Origin: Microbacterium yannicii
Lineage (GTDB): Bacteria; Actinomycetota; Actinomycetes; Actinomycetales; Microbacteriaceae
Direction of reading: 5' to 3'
Length of the DNA stretch: 64,000 nt
Assembly: GCF_024055635.1 (NCBI RefSeq)
Contig: NZ_JAMXMB010000003.1
Span: 1 to 64,000, forward strand
Part shown: positions 33,137 to 42,844 of the stretch, piece by piece
How the letters are laid out: each line of letters opens with the position of its first letter
How positions within the stretch are numbered: position 1 is the stretch's first letter
The notes under the pieces: model-generated
What the model saw: the letters and a program-made list of their open reading frames with translations, nothing else
Told to the model about the DNA's origin: nothing
The model's database searches: none
Position numbers and translations under genes: made by a program

Positions 33137-34855
33137 ATGTCCGTCTCGACAGGTTCGACGACCGAAGTGAAGGCCCCCACTGTCCGCGCACCGCGCGGCC
33201 CGGAGCGCACCGCGAAGAGCTGGGGCGCCGAGGCCGCCAAGCGCATGCTCATGAACAATCTGGACCCCGAGGTCGCCGAGCACCCCGAGGATCTCGTCGT
33301 GTACGGCGGCACGGGCAAGGCCGCGCGCAGCTGGGCGGCGTTCGACGCGATCGTCCGCACGCTCGACGAGCTCGAGCCCGACGAGACGCTGCTGGTGCAG
33401 TCCGGCAAGCCGGTCGGAGTGTTCCGCACGCACGAGTGGGCGCCCCGTGTGCTGATCGCCAACTCCAATCTCGTCGGCGACTGGGCGACGTGGCCGGAGT
33501 TCCGTCGGCTCGAAGAGCTCGGTCTCACGATGTACGGCCAGATGACGGCCGGCTCGTGGATCTACATCGGCACTCAGGGCATCCTGCAGGGCACGTACGA
33601 GACGTTCGCGGCCGTCGCACGGTCGCTCGCCGAGAAGAAGGGGACGGATGCCGCGACCGCGAGCCTCGCGGGCACCCTGACGCTGACCGGCGGCGCCGGC
33701 GGGATGGGCGGCGCGCAGCCGCTGGCCGTGACGCTCAACGGGGGAGCGGTGCTCGTCGTCGACGTCGACGAGTCGCGCCTGGCGCGCCGGGTCGAGCACG
33801 GCTACCTCGACGAATACACGACCGACCTCGACGCCGCGCTCGCGCGGGTCGTCGCCGCGAAGGCGGCAGGGGAGGCGCTGTCCGTCGGCGTCGTCGGCAA
33901 TGCGGCCGAGGTCTTCGGCGACGTCCTGCTCCGCCATCGCGCGGGGGAGGTCACCGTCGACATCGTCACCGACCAGACGAGCGCGCACGACCCGCTCGCG
34001 TATCTGCCGGTGGGGATCGCGTTCGAGGACTGGAAGGCCGAGGCGGCCCGCGATCCGGAGGCCTTCACCGCCCGCGCCCGCGGCAGCATGGCGAAGCACG
34101 TCGCCGCGATGGTCGGATTCCAGGATGCCGGCGCCGAGGTCTTCGACTACGGCAACTCGATCCGTGCCGAGGCGCAGCTCGGCGGCTTCGAGCGCGCCTT
34201 CGACTTCCCGGGCTTCGTGCCGGCGTACATCCGTCCGCAGTTCGCCGAGGGACGCGGCCCTTTCCGCTGGGTCGCGCTCTCGGGCGACCCGGAGGACATC
34301 CGCAAGACCGATGAGGCTGTGAAGGCGCTCTTCCCCGACAACGCCGGGCTCGTGCGGTGGCTCGACAAGGCGAGAGACGCCGTGCACTTCGAAGGGCTGC
34401 CGGCACGCATCTGCTGGCTCGGCTACCAGGAGCGGCACCTCGCCGGCCTGAAGTTCAACGAGATGGTGGCGTCGGGCGAGCTGTCGGCCCCCATCGTCAT
34501 CGGTCGCGACCACCTCGACGCCGGCTCGGTCGCCAGTCCGTACCGCGAGACCGAGGCGATGGCCGACGGCTCCGACGCGATCGCCGACTGGCCGCTGCTC
34601 AACGCCCTGCTCAACACCGCGTCGGGCGCCGCCTGGGTGTCGATCCACCACGGCGGCGGTGTCGGCATCGGTCGCAGCATCCATGCCGGTCAGGTCACCG
34701 TCGCCGACGGAACGCCGCTCGCCGCCGAGAAGCTCGCCCGCGTGCTCACGAACGACCCGGGAACAGGCGTCATGCGCCACGTGGACGCCGGCTACGAGCG
34801 GGCCAAGGAGGTCGCGCGCGAGCGGGGGCTCCAGGTGCCCATGATCGATGCGTGA
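33137..34855 (+). CDS. hutU: urocanate hydratase
   Basis: NAD-containing enzyme that hydrates urocanate to imidazolone-propionate, 572 residues. Signature segments include [11 protein letters not shown], the NAD region [34 protein letters not shown], and the active-site stretch around [14 protein letters not shown] [14 protein letters not shown] and [22 protein letters not shown] stands 3 nt before the ATG. The first dozen residues ([11 protein letters not shown]) are encoded by sequence resembling the dispersed TCGACAGG repeat (33143-33163), so this N-terminus may be a graft. Confidence 0.95.
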   Translation: MSVSTGSTTEVKAPTVRAPRGPERTAKSWGAEAAKRMLMNNLDPEVAEHPEDLVVYGGTGKAARSWAAFDAIVRTLDELEPDETLLVQSGKPVGVFRTHEWAPRVLIANSNLVGDWATWPEFRRLEELGLTMYGQMTAGSWIYIGTQGILQGTYETFAAVARSLAEKKGTDAATASLAGTLTLTGGAGGMGGAQPLAVTLNGGAVLVVDVDESRLARRVEHGYLDEYTTDLDAALARVVAAKAAGEALSVGVVGNAAEVFGDVLLRHRAGEVTVDIVTDQTSAHDPLAYLPVGIAFEDWKAEAARDPEAFTARARGSMAKHVAAMVGFQDAGAEVFDYGNSIRAEAQLGGFERAFDFPGFVPAYIRPQFAEGRGPFRWVALSGDPEDIRKTDEAVKALFPDNAGLVRWLDKARDAVHFEGLPARICWLGYQERHLAGLKFNEMVASGELSAPIVIGRDHLDAGSVASPYRETEAMADGSDAIADWPLLNALLNTASGAAWVSIHHGGGVGIGRSIHAGQVTVADGTPLAAEKLARVLTNDPGTGVMRHVDAGYERAKEVARERGLQVPMIDA

Positions 34856-34876
34856 CCTGACGGACGGACGGATGCC

Positions 34877-36130
34877 GTGACCACGACGCTGCTCACGAAT
34901 ATCGGCGAGCTCACCACGAACGTCGAGCAGGACGGCGACCCCTGCGGCACGCTGCACGATGCGGCGGTGCTGATCGAGGGGGACCGGATCGCCTGGGTGG
35001 GCGCCGGCGCTGACGCCGCCGCCGCGAACGCGAGCCACGACCGCGAGAGTGCATCTGGTGGACGAGGGTTAGGCAACCGCCCTACCTCTCGTCCACCAGG
35101 TGCACTCTCGCGGGAGATGGAGGTGGTCGACGCGGGCGGGCGTGCCGTCATCCCGGGATTCGTCGACAGCCACACGCACCTGGTGTTCGGCGGCGACCGC
35201 GCCGACGAGTTCGAGGCGCGCATGACGGGGACGCCGTATGCGGCCGGCGGCATACGGCGCACGGTGGCCGCGACGCGGGCGGCGACGGACGACGAGCTGC
35301 GTGCCCGGCTCGGCGGTTTCGTGGCGGAACTCCACCGCCAGGGGACCACGACCTTCGAGATCAAGACGGGCTACGGCCTCACCGTCGCCGACGAGGAGCG
35401 CCTGGCGCGACTGGCGGCCGAGGTCACACGGGAGGTGACCTTTCTCGGGGCCCACGTGGTGCCGGCCGAGTACGCCGAGCGGCGCCACGTCTACATCGAC
35501 CTCGTGTGCGACGAGATGCTGCGCGCGTGTGCACCGCACAGCCGGTGGATCGACGTCTTCTGCGAGCGCGGCGCCTTCACGGCGGAGGAGGCGCGCCGGA
35601 TCCTCGCCGCCGGCGTCGCGCACGGCCTCGAGCCGCGCGTGCACGGCAACCAGCTCGGCCCGGGCGAGGGGGTGCGCCTCGCGGTGGCGATGGGTGCGGC
35701 ATCCGTCGACCACTGCACCTACCTCGATGACGAGGATGTGACCGCACTGGCCGGCTCGAACACGGTCGCGACCTTGCTGCCGGGTGTCGAGTTCTCGACG
35801 CGACAGCCCTACCCGGACGCGCGCCATCTGATCGACGCGGGAGTGACGGTCGCGCTGGCGAGCGACTGCAACCCCGGCTCGAGCTTCACGAGCTCGATGC
35901 CTCTCATGATCGCCCTCGCGGTGCGCGAGATGGGTATGACCCCCTCCGAGGCGGTCTGGGCCGCGACGGCCGGCGGTGCGCGGGCGCTGCGGCGCGACGA
36001 CGTCGGAGCGCTCGCCCCCGGCATGCGCGCCGACCTCGTCCTGCTGGACGCGCCGACGCGTGTGCACCTCGCCTACCGCCCGGGCGTGCCGCTCGTGCAC
36101 AGCGCGTGGATCGGCGGCGCCCCGAGCTGA
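34877..36130 (+). CDS. hutI: imidazolonepropionase with in-frame palindromic insertion
   Basis: Metal-dependent amidohydrolase that opens imidazolone-propionate to N-formimino-glutamate. The 417-residue protein has the metal motif [40 protein letters not shown] and ASDCNPGS. Residues about 55-80 (around [18 protein letters not shown]) interrupt the first strand pair between ADAAAANAS and [12 protein letters not shown]; this segment is coded by a 71-bp palindrome. The insertion lies in the small N-terminal composite domain, far from the metal site, and keeps frame, so activity is likely. GTG start 21 bp after hutU. Confidence 0.94.
   Translation: MTTTLLTNIGELTTNVEQDGDPCGTLHDAAVLIEGDRIAWVGAGADAAAANASHDRESASGGRGLGNRPTSRPPGALSREMEVVDAGGRAVIPGFVDSHTHLVFGGDRADEFEARMTGTPYAAGGIRRTVAATRAATDDELRARLGGFVAELHRQGTTTFEIKTGYGLTVADEERLARLAAEVTREVTFLGAHVVPAEYAERRHVYIDLVCDEMLRACAPHSRWIDVFCERGAFTAEEARRILAAGVAHGLEPRVHGNQLGPGEGVRLAVAMGAASVDHCTYLDDEDVTALAGSNTVATLLPGVEFSTRQPYPDARHLIDAGVTVALASDCNPGSSFTSSMPLMIALAVREMGMTPSEAVWAATAGGARALRRDDVGALAPGMRADLVLLDAPTRVHLAYRPGVPLVHSAWIGGAPS
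35042..35112. repeat. 71-bp palindrome inserted in hutI
   Basis: The left arm (35042-35073, starting CGCGAGAGTGCATCTGGTGG) and right arm (35081-35112) are reverse complements over 32 bp with three mismatches; the loop is CAACCGC (35074-35080). It falls in coding sequence, and no other copy was seen in this window. Confidence 0.92.
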
Positions 36131-36143
36131 TCGACGGCGGCGT

Positions 36144-36218
36144 CAACTCCTCAAGAACCGCGCGCTGCGCGGCGCCGGAGACTCGTCGCCCGGCTGTGCG
36201 CCCGAATCTGAGGAGTTG
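36144..36218. repeat. inverted repeat between hutI and sixA
   Basis: CAACTCCTCA (36144-36153) pairs with TGAGGAGTTG (36209-36218). The 55-bp interior has its own GC hairpin (CGCGC/GCGCG). The convergent genes hutI and sixA end on either side, so a bidirectional terminator is plausible, as is a dispersed repeat. Confidence 0.65.
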
Positions 36219-36234
36219 CGGTCGAGGTGCCCCG

Positions 36235-36705
36235 TCAGTGCGGCGCGTCGAACGTCCAGGTGTCGGGGTCGACGGCGGTCGCGACGTCCCAGTCGTCCTG
36301 CGCCCACGTGAAGGTCGCGACGGCGCACGTCGGCATGTGCGCGATGCCGTCGCCTGAAAGGCGGGCGGCGAGGGTGCTCATCCCCGGGTCGTGTGCGACG
36401 ACCATGACGGCCTGAGCACCGGTCGCCGCTGCCGCCTCGAGGATGCTCGACGCCGGAGCGCCGTACAGCTCACGGTCGCGCGAGACCGCGACGCCCAGTT
36501 CGGCGGCGAAGGCCTCGGCCGTCGTCCGGGCCCGCACGGCCGTGCTCGACAGGATGATGTCGGGACGGAACCCGCTCGCGGCCAGCCGCGCTGCCATGCG
36601 CGGCGCATCGCGCATGCCTCGGTCGTTCAGCGGGCGGTCGTGATCGTCGAGGCCGGGATCGCCCCAATCGGACTTCGCATGCCGCACCAGCACGAGACGG
36701 ATCAT
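36235..36705 (-). CDS. SixA-type histidine phosphatase
   Basis: Small phosphatase of the histidine-phosphatase superfamily, 156 residues, as for SixA proteins that dephosphorylate phosphohistidine. Catalytic RHAKSDW at residues about 8-14, the second arginine in STAVRARTTAEAF, and the C-terminal VAHDPGM histidine are all present. The start overlaps the hutG stop as ATGA. Physiological substrate unknown; the coupling to hutG may only be positional. Confidence 0.88.
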   Translation of the reverse strand: MIRLVLVRHAKSDWGDPGLDDHDRPLNDRGMRDAPRMAARLAASGFRPDIILSSTAVRARTTAEAFAAELGVAVSRDRELYGAPASSILEAAAATGAQAVMVVAHDPGMSTLAARLSGDGIAHMPTCAVATFTWAQDDWDVATAVDPDTWTFDAPH

Positions 36706-37598
36706 GTGGTCACCTTTCGCGAGGCCTTTCCGGCGAGGAGCTCGAGAACGCAGAGGGCGGCCAGCCGCACGGTGCGGCCGTCCGGCGCATCCGCCGTCGC
36801 GTCGACCTCGGCGATGTCGGCGCTGTGCACGCGCGCGTCGGCGGCGACCGCCCGCACCAGCGCACGCAGCTCCCATGCCGCGAGACCGCCGGGAACGGAT
36901 GCGGGGCACCCCGGCGCGACGGAGCGGTCGCAGACGTCGACGTCGATGTCCAGATGCACCGCGCCGCCACCGGCGCCGGCGATCTCCAGCGCCTCGGCGA
37001 CCACGTCGGCCGCGCCGCGCCGGCGCACGTCGTCCATCGTCACCACCGTGATCCCGAGGTCGGCCGCACGCCGTGCGTACGCCACCGAGTTGGCGAAGTC
37101 GGCGATGCCGAGCTGCACGATGCGCCGCGGATCCAGGCCGTCCTCGACGAGCCGGCGCACCGGCGATCCGTTCGAGACCCCGTCCCTGAGGTCGAAGTGG
37201 GCGTCGATGGTGATGAGGCCGGCGGCCGACGCCCCCTGGGCGACCGCGTAGGTGATCGAGTTGTCGCCGCCGAGGGCGATGACCAGGTCCGCCCGCTCGC
37301 GCAGCTCCGCCACGGCGGTGCGGACGGATGCCTCGCCCGCCGGACCGTCGGGCTCGTCGACGTCGCCCGCATCCGCGATGCGCAGCGCCTCGGCGAGGTC
37401 CACGGGCGGCGGTCCGAGCAGCGTGGGGCTGTACCGGCGCAGGGCTTCGCGGATCGCGCCGGGCGTGGCATGGGCTCCCGTCGGGGAGAGCGACGTGCGG
37501 AACGCGAGAACACCGAGGACCGCGGCATCCCATCCGTCGTCGTCGATGGCCGGCCACGCGCCCGCGCGGGGCCAGAGGGGATCATGGGCGAGGGTCAC
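36702..37598 (-). CDS. hutG: formimidoylglutamase / arginase-superfamily hydrolase
   Basis: Mn-dependent ureohydrolase of 298 residues that probably splits N-formimino-glutamate to glutamate and formamide, finishing the hut pathway. Metal motifs: GGDNS (normally GGDHS; the His ligand is Asn), DAHFDLRDG, and DIDVDVCDRSVAPGCPASVPGG. Asn at the first position is known from some formimidoylglutamases, which, with the hut context, favours HutG over agmatinase. It is on the opposite strand to hutHUI, so it is not in the same transcript. ATG at 37598. Confidence 0.82.
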   Translation of the reverse strand: MTLAHDPLWPRAGAWPAIDDDGWDAAVLGVLAFRTSLSPTGAHATPGAIREALRRYSPTLLGPPPVDLAEALRIADAGDVDEPDGPAGEASVRTAVAELRERADLVIALGGDNSITYAVAQGASAAGLITIDAHFDLRDGVSNGSPVRRLVEDGLDPRRIVQLGIADFANSVAYARRAADLGITVVTMDDVRRRGAADVVAEALEIAGAGGGAVHLDIDVDVCDRSVAPGCPASVPGGLAAWELRALVRAVAADARVHSADIAEVDATADAPDGRTVRLAALCVLELLAGKASRKVTT

Positions 37599-37618
37599 GT
37601 CTCGACGCTACCGGCCCG

Positions 37619-37984
37619 TCACGCCGCGACGTAGACCCACGCGGAGCGACCGCTCGCCAGCACCACCGCGATACGGCGATAGAGCGCGACCTCGTACTCG
37701 TCGGAGGCGTCGAGCTCGTCCTCCGTCACCACGAGCGCCCTGCCGACGACCTTGTCGAGCGGGTTGCCGGTCTCGCGGACGATGGGGTGCACGGACAGTC
37801 CAGACAGGTCGACCACCCGTGTGTCATGGATCTCGGCGTAGTCGACGGTGTAGCCCGGCAGCGCATCGTCGTCGCTGTCGAGGAGGCGCCCGAAGGTGTC
37901 GAGCTGGACGTCGGGGTGCTGCAGCGTCCCGTAACTGAACAGGTACTCGAAGGGCTGATCGGGTGACACGGCATCAGGCGACAC
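37619..37984 (-). CDS. gamma-glutamylcyclotransferase-like protein
   Basis: A 121-residue AIG2/GGCT-fold protein, with the substrate-loop motif FSYGTLQHPDVQL near the N-terminus and DELDASDEYE holding the usual catalytic acid region. Members cyclise gamma-glutamyl compounds or act on related amides; the substrate here is not known. GTG start; TAACCT (minus strand, 37996-37991) lies 6 nt upstream, suggesting a leaderless mRNA. Confidence 0.82.
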   Translation of the reverse strand: MSPDAVSPDQPFEYLFSYGTLQHPDVQLDTFGRLLDSDDDALPGYTVDYAEIHDTRVVDLSGLSVHPIVRETGNPLDKVVGRALVVTEDELDASDEYEVALYRRIAVVLASGRSAWVYVAA

Positions 37985-38062
37985 GGCATCAGGTTAACGC
38001 GGGGCCGCGCCGCGCTCCCGGCTCGTCACGCAGACTTAACACGCGGGATCGCGGATGTCCGA

Positions 38063-39334
38063 TCACCCCAGCAGCGCATGCGCGATCGAGAAGATCGCGA
38101 GACCCGCCAGTGCCCCCACGATCGTGCCGTTGAGGCGGATGTACTGCAGGTCGCGTCCGACCATGAGCTCGATCTTCTCGGTCGTCTCGGCCGGGTCCCA
38201 CCGTTCGACCGTGTCGGTGATGATCGATGCGATGTCATGCCGATAGCGGTCGACGAGGAAGACGGCGGCATCGGTGACCCAGGAGTCCACGCGCCGCTGG
38301 AGCGAGGCATCCGTCGTCAGCCGCCCGCCGATCTCGGCCAGCGCCTCCACCGCACGCCGCCGCAGCCCGCTCTCGGGATCGGCGAGGGAGCGCAGCAGGC
38401 CCGCCTTCGCCGTGGTCCACACCTCGCCGGCGAGCTCGCGCACGCGAGGGCTGTCGAAGACGGCGAGCTTCGCGTCCTCGAAGCGCCCGATCGTCGCGGG
38501 ATCGTGCTGCAGGTTCGCGGCGAGGCGGTCGAGGTAGGCATCGATCGCGACGCGCGCCGGATGCCCTGGATCCGACCGCACCGCGGCCACGAACTTGACC
38601 GCCTCGTTGTACACGGTGTCGTCGACGAACCGGTGCGCGATCGACGGCACCCATCCGGGCAGGCGACGCGAGATGACCCCGCTGAAAGCCGCCTGATTCG
38701 CTGCCAGCCACGCCTCGATGCTGTCGGCCGCCAGATCGACGGCGCCGTGGTGGGCGCCCGCCTCGACGATGCGTCCGAGCCACTCGCCGAGCGGCGGACC
38801 CCACTCCGGTGTGATCAGGTGCTCGCGGGCCAGCTCCTCGATGACGTCGCGCACGTCGTCGTCGCTCAGCGCCTGCAGGACGCTGCCGGCCATGACGGAT
38901 GCCTCGGCCGCGACCCGCTCGGCATGCGCGGGTGCGCTCAGCCATTCGCCGAGCCGGGCGGCGATCCTGGTCTGGTCGAGCTTGGTGCGCACGACGTCGG
39001 CCCGGAGGAACTCGGTCTCGACGAACTCGCCGAGCGTGCGGCCGATCTCGTCCTTGCGGCTCGGGATGATCGCGGTGTGCGGGATCGGGATGCCGAGCGG
39101 ATGCCGGAACAGCGCCGTCACCGCGAACCAGTCCGCCAGCGCGCCGACCATGCCGCCCTCCGCCGCGGCGCGGACATACGCCAGCGCCGGGACGTCCTGC
39201 TCGAAGGCGAACGAGAACGCGAACAGCACCGCCATGAACACGAGCGCGCCGAGCGCGACGCCCTTCATCGCGCGCAGTGCGCGGCGGCGCTCCTGGTCGG
39301 CAGGACTGAGGAGGTGGGTCGGTGTGGGCGACAT
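38063..39334 (-). CDS. DUF445 membrane protein
   Basis: A 423-residue protein of the YheB/YjiN (DUF445) family. One membrane helix pair near the N-terminus (about 22-45), the conserved GGMVGALADWFAVTALFRHPLGIPIPHTAIIPSRKDEIG block, a long helical cytoplasmic or extracytoplasmic middle, and a C-terminal membrane helix with NGTIVGALAGLAIFSI. The function is unknown. It begins 4 bp after the acyl-CoA dehydrogenase, so the two are probably one transcript. ATG at 39334 fits the family start. Confidence 0.87.
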   Translation of the reverse strand: MSPTPTHLLSPADQERRRALRAMKGVALGALVFMAVLFAFSFAFEQDVPALAYVRAAAEGGMVGALADWFAVTALFRHPLGIPIPHTAIIPSRKDEIGRTLGEFVETEFLRADVVRTKLDQTRIAARLGEWLSAPAHAERVAAEASVMAGSVLQALSDDDVRDVIEELAREHLITPEWGPPLGEWLGRIVEAGAHHGAVDLAADSIEAWLAANQAAFSGVISRRLPGWVPSIAHRFVDDTVYNEAVKFVAAVRSDPGHPARVAIDAYLDRLAANLQHDPATIGRFEDAKLAVFDSPRVRELAGEVWTTAKAGLLRSLADPESGLRRRAVEALAEIGGRLTTDASLQRRVDSWVTDAAVFLVDRYRHDIASIITDTVERWDPAETTEKIELMVGRDLQYIRLNGTIVGALAGLAIFSIAHALLG

Positions 39335-39338
39335 CGGG

Positions 39339-40511
39339 TCAGTCCTCGACGGGGCCGAGCCACGCCGTCGCGACGGTCGCGTGCGCGGACTCGGGATCGG
39401 ACGGGTGGAAGAGGCCCGCGAGGACGTCACGGTAGAGTCGGTTCAGCTCGTTGCCGGAGAAGTACGACGAGCCGCCGGCGACGAGCATCGCGTCGTCGAC
39501 GATGGACTTCGCCGCCGTCACCGCACGATGCTTGACGCCCGCGAGCAGCGAGAACCAGCGCGCGCCGTGGTCGGCCAGCTCATCGACGTCGCGTGCGAGC
39601 GCCTCGATCTGCGGCGGCAGGGCGTCGTACGCGAGCGCCATGCCGGCGATGCGCCAGCGGATATCGGGGTCCTGGCTGTACGCCTTCCCGGTGCGCTTCG
39701 AGGTGCGCTTGCCCGCGGTCGCCACGGCGAGGTCGAGAGCCCGCCGTGCGACGCCCGTGTACACGGACGCCAACAGCAGCTCGAAGACGCTGAAGATGCC
39801 GAACACGAGCGGATCGGGGTTCGGCCCCGGTGCGAGCCGGCGCACCACCCGGTCGGCCGGCGCGACGGCGTCGCGCAGCTCGGTGGTGCGAGACTGCGTG
39901 CCGCGCATGCCGAGGGTGTCCCAATCGTCGCGCACGACCACGCGCCCGACCTGCACCTCGGAGCGGGGCACGAACGCGTAGACCATGCGCGGCGCGTCCT
40001 CCGACGACGTGTCGAGGCCGTGCAGGCCCAGCTGCGTCCACACCGGTGCGAGGGAGGTGAAGATCTTGGTGCCCGTGAACGAGTACCCGCCGTCAGGCAG
40101 GGGGGCGGCATCCGTCCCGCTTCCGAACAGCACGAGGTCGTTCCCCGCCTCGCTGATGCCGAAGGCGAAGACCTCGCCCGCCACCGCGCCCTCCTGCACG
40201 AACCGCAGCGCGTCGATGCCGCGATCCGCGAGCGCCTTCGCGACGCCGGTCCACACCAGGTGCATGTTGACGGCGAGCGCGGTCGCCGGGGCCGCGCCCG
40301 CGAGGCGCTGCTGGAGGACGGATGCCTCGGCCAGGCCGAGCCCCGAGCCGCCCAGCTCGCGGGGCACGAGGATCGCCAGGTAGCCGGCATCCTTCAGGTC
40401 TGAGAGGTCCTGGTCGGGGAACGTGTTCTCGCGGTCGTGCACGGCCGCCCGTGCCCGGAAGCGCTCCAGCAGCTCGTCCGGAAGGATGTCGGCGGGTTCG
40501 AAAGGAGTCAC
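39339..40511 (-). CDS. acyl-CoA dehydrogenase family protein
   Basis: FAD flavoprotein of 390 residues with the acyl-CoA dehydrogenase fold: N-terminal helical domain (LGGSGLGLAEASVLQQRLA), central beta domain (GTKIFTSLAPVWT, LGMRGTQSRTTELRD) and C-terminal four-helix domain ending NRLYRDVLAGLFHPSD. It may be an oxidase or dehydrogenase; the catalytic Glu position is not certain, and related proteins act on non-CoA substrates (as in DszC-like monooxygenases). GTG start at 40511 is preceded by GGCGGA. Co-directional with DUF445. Confidence 0.83.
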   Translation of the reverse strand: MTPFEPADILPDELLERFRARAAVHDRENTFPDQDLSDLKDAGYLAILVPRELGGSGLGLAEASVLQQRLAGAAPATALAVNMHLVWTGVAKALADRGIDALRFVQEGAVAGEVFAFGISEAGNDLVLFGSGTDAAPLPDGGYSFTGTKIFTSLAPVWTQLGLHGLDTSSEDAPRMVYAFVPRSEVQVGRVVVRDDWDTLGMRGTQSRTTELRDAVAPADRVVRRLAPGPNPDPLVFGIFSVFELLLASVYTGVARRALDLAVATAGKRTSKRTGKAYSQDPDIRWRIAGMALAYDALPPQIEALARDVDELADHGARWFSLLAGVKHRAVTAAKSIVDDAMLVAGGSSYFSGNELNRLYRDVLAGLFHPSDPESAHATVATAWLGPVED

Positions 40512-40539
40512 TCCGCCATTCTTACGCCATGATGTGCGC

Positions 40540-41547
40540 ATGGCGACGCTCTCAGAGGTGATGCAGACGCTCATCCCGGCAACGCAGCGACAGACGTCGG
40601 CGGAGGTCACCGAGGCCCTCGACCTCGGCTCGGGCGATCGGGTGGGCAAGCGCAGCGGATTCCTCATCATGCTGACCCTCGCGGGAATCATCGCGATCGC
40701 CGGCGTGCTCACGGACTCGACGGCGACGGTCATCGGCGCCATGATCATCGCGCCGCTCGGCACTCCGATCCTGGGGATCGGACTCGGCATCGTGCGAGGC
40801 CACCTCAGCCTCGTGGTCCGGTCGATCGCCTGGGTGCTGCTCGGCGTCGCCATCGTCATCGTGCTGGGGCTCGCGTTCTCGGTCTTCGTGGCCACGCCCG
40901 AGAGCCTCGAGACCAACTCGCAGGTGGTGGGCCGCACGTCGCCGAGCTTCATGGACCTGGTGGCGGCGCTGGCCACCGGCTTCGCCGGCGGCTTCGCGAT
41001 GTGCCGCAAGGACCTGAGCGCAATCCTTCCCGGGGTCGCGATCGCGATCTCGCTCGTGCCGCCGCTCGGCGTGGTCGGCGTCTGCGCCGGACAGGGCCTC
41101 TGGGGCGACGCGCTCGGCGCCCTGTGGCTGTTCCTCTCCAACGTCGTCGCCCTCGTGATCGCGGGCAGCATCGTCTTCACCCTCGCCGGGTACGCCCGCG
41201 ATCCGGGGTCCTCGCGTGTCGCCAATCGACGACGCGCCTACACGATCGTCACGGTGCTGGCCGTCATCATCACGATCCCCCTCGTCGTGAACTCGGTCGT
41301 CTCGGTGGCACTCGCCCGCTGGTCGGTCGGCATCCAGGACGCGACGACGGCGTGGCTGGCCGATGAGGAGGACGCCCGCGTCTACGGCGTGCAGTGGTCC
41401 GGCCGGACCGCGACGGTGGAGGTCACGACTGACGACGGGCAGACGCCGCCGATCGACGAGCTGCAGAAGTCGATCGCCGCGATGCTCCCGTCGTTCGTCG
41501 GCGTCGTCGTCGACGTGGGCCAGGGAGTCGAGATCCCGGTCCAGTAG
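40540..41547 (+). CDS. DUF389 membrane protein
   Basis: A 335-residue integral membrane protein of the DUF389 (TIGR00341-type) family. The conserved block TDSTATVIGAMIIAPLGTPILGIGLGIVRG and LSAILPGVAIAISLVPPLGVVG place six to seven helices before a soluble C-terminal domain (about 270-335). Function unknown. The ATG at 40540 is 29 bp from the divergent dehydrogenase start; CATGAT lies 6 nt upstream, a possible but weak -10. Confidence 0.85.
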   Translation: MATLSEVMQTLIPATQRQTSAEVTEALDLGSGDRVGKRSGFLIMLTLAGIIAIAGVLTDSTATVIGAMIIAPLGTPILGIGLGIVRGHLSLVVRSIAWVLLGVAIVIVLGLAFSVFVATPESLETNSQVVGRTSPSFMDLVAALATGFAGGFAMCRKDLSAILPGVAIAISLVPPLGVVGVCAGQGLWGDALGALWLFLSNVVALVIAGSIVFTLAGYARDPGSSRVANRRRAYTIVTVLAVIITIPLVVNSVVSVALARWSVGIQDATTAWLADEEDARVYGVQWSGRTATVEVTTDDGQTPPIDELQKSIAAMLPSFVGVVVDVGQGVEIPVQ

Positions 41548-41579
41548 TCGCGGGCGGTGGGGCTCTCGGGCCGGCGGCG

Positions 41580-42335
41580 TCAGCCGAGGGCGGCGTGCAG
41601 CGCCGCCATGGTCGCCTCCGGCTGGTCCCGGTGCGGCGAGTGGCCGGCGTCCGCGACCACCGACATCGAGAACAGCGGGTTCGCGGCGACGACGGACTCC
41701 GCGGGCTTGCCGCGGAAGATCGAGTACACGCGCGGATCGGACGCGATGACGTGGGTGGGGACGCTCACGCGGAGCGCGGCATCCGTCACATCCCAGTGCT
41801 GGTTCTGCGCGCTGGTCTGCTCGACCGCCCACCGGCTCGCCTGCCGCACCGACAGCACCTTCAGCTCGACGTCCTGCGGGTGCCAGTGCGGGTGCTCGGT
41901 GCGCACCGCCTGCTCGGTCGGATCCTCGAACGAGCGAGCCTGGCTGTCGCGGACGATCTCGCGATCGCGGTCGGTGAGCGCGATCGCCGGGTCGATCAGG
42001 ACGAGCCGACGCGTCCACGTCGCATCCTCCGCCGCGGCGAGGACGGATGCCGCGCCGCCGAGGGAGTGCCCGATCACGAGGTCCCAGGGTCCGCCGTCCG
42101 CGCGGGTCGCCAGGACGTCGGCGCCGTAGGCGGCGAGCGTGTAGTCGAGAGCACGCGGAGCGCTGCCGTGTCCACGCAGATCGACGGCATCCGCTCTCCA
42201 TCCGGCGTCCGCGAGGGCGACGCCGTAGCGCCACATCAGCGCGCCGATCGAGCCGACGCCGTGGATGAGCAGTGCGCGGCGCTCCGCGGAGGGCGAGCCC
42301 CAGGACAGACGGGGGAGGACGACGGGGGTCGGCAT
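41580..42335 (-). CDS. alpha/beta hydrolase
   Basis: Cytosolic serine hydrolase of 251 residues, alpha/beta fold. Oxyanion region LIHGVGS near residue 23, nucleophile serine in GHSLGGAAS, and a C-terminal histidine in DAGHSPHRDQP; the acid is probably Asp in ASDPR. Esterase, lipase or carbon-carbon hydrolase cannot be decided. TAGGCT (minus strand, 42347-42342) is 6 nt before the ATG. Confidence 0.88.
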   Translation of the reverse strand: MPTPVVLPRLSWGSPSAERRALLIHGVGSIGALMWRYGVALADAGWRADAVDLRGHGSAPRALDYTLAAYGADVLATRADGGPWDLVIGHSLGGAASVLAAAEDATWTRRLVLIDPAIALTDRDREIVRDSQARSFEDPTEQAVRTEHPHWHPQDVELKVLSVRQASRWAVEQTSAQNQHWDVTDAALRVSVPTHVIASDPRVYSIFRGKPAESVVAANPLFSMSVVADAGHSPHRDQPEATMAALHAALG

Positions 42336-42400
42336 ACGCCTAGCCTAGAAGCGCGGCCCCGGCCGTCTCGGCGCACGGCAGGATGGGAACGGGGGTTGGC

Positions 42401-42805
42401 ATGATCTCGACGGAACTGGCAGTGGCGCTGCGCGCGGCGGGGCTGGTGTGGCATCCGCAGTCAGGCGACCGGTTCCAGCTCGACGAGCCCGAGTTCGAGG
42501 CCGACGTCTTCACCGTGAGCGAGATGACGATCGAGCCCCGCGAGTACTCCACCGGGCGCATCCTCGCGTTCAACGGCACGACGGAGTGGGCGCTGGATTC
42601 CGTCGCGCTCGAAGACGCGCTGTGGCTGCCGCACGAGCACCAGCTGCGCGAGCTGCTGCGGGGCGCCTTCCGAGGCCTGCGACGCCTGCCCGACACCCAC
42701 GAGGTCGAGATCGTCGTCGGTGGCGAGCGTCGGGTGTTCGAGCATCCCGAACCGGCAGATGCCTATGCCCTCGCCGTGCTGGAGCTGCTGCGCCGGCTGG
42801 AGTGA
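42401..42805 (+). CDS. conserved hypothetical protein
   Basis: A 134-residue acidic protein, found in related Microbacteriaceae by my recollection, sometimes labelled CpaE-like without good reason. It has no membrane helix or signal. Recognisable features are VWHPQSGDRFQL, FNGTTEWALDSVALEDALWLP and a helical C-terminus ending LAVLELLRRLE. The start at 42401 (ATG after GGGGGTT) is preferred to an in-frame ATG 18 bp earlier. Function unknown. Confidence 0.7.
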   Translation: MISTELAVALRAAGLVWHPQSGDRFQLDEPEFEADVFTVSEMTIEPREYSTGRILAFNGTTEWALDSVALEDALWLPHEHQLRELLRGAFRGLRRLPDTHEVEIVVGGERRVFEHPEPADAYALAVLELLRRLE

Positions 42806-42844
42806 CGCGGCCGCGGTTCAGAGGGCTCCGGGTGCTCGGGGCGC

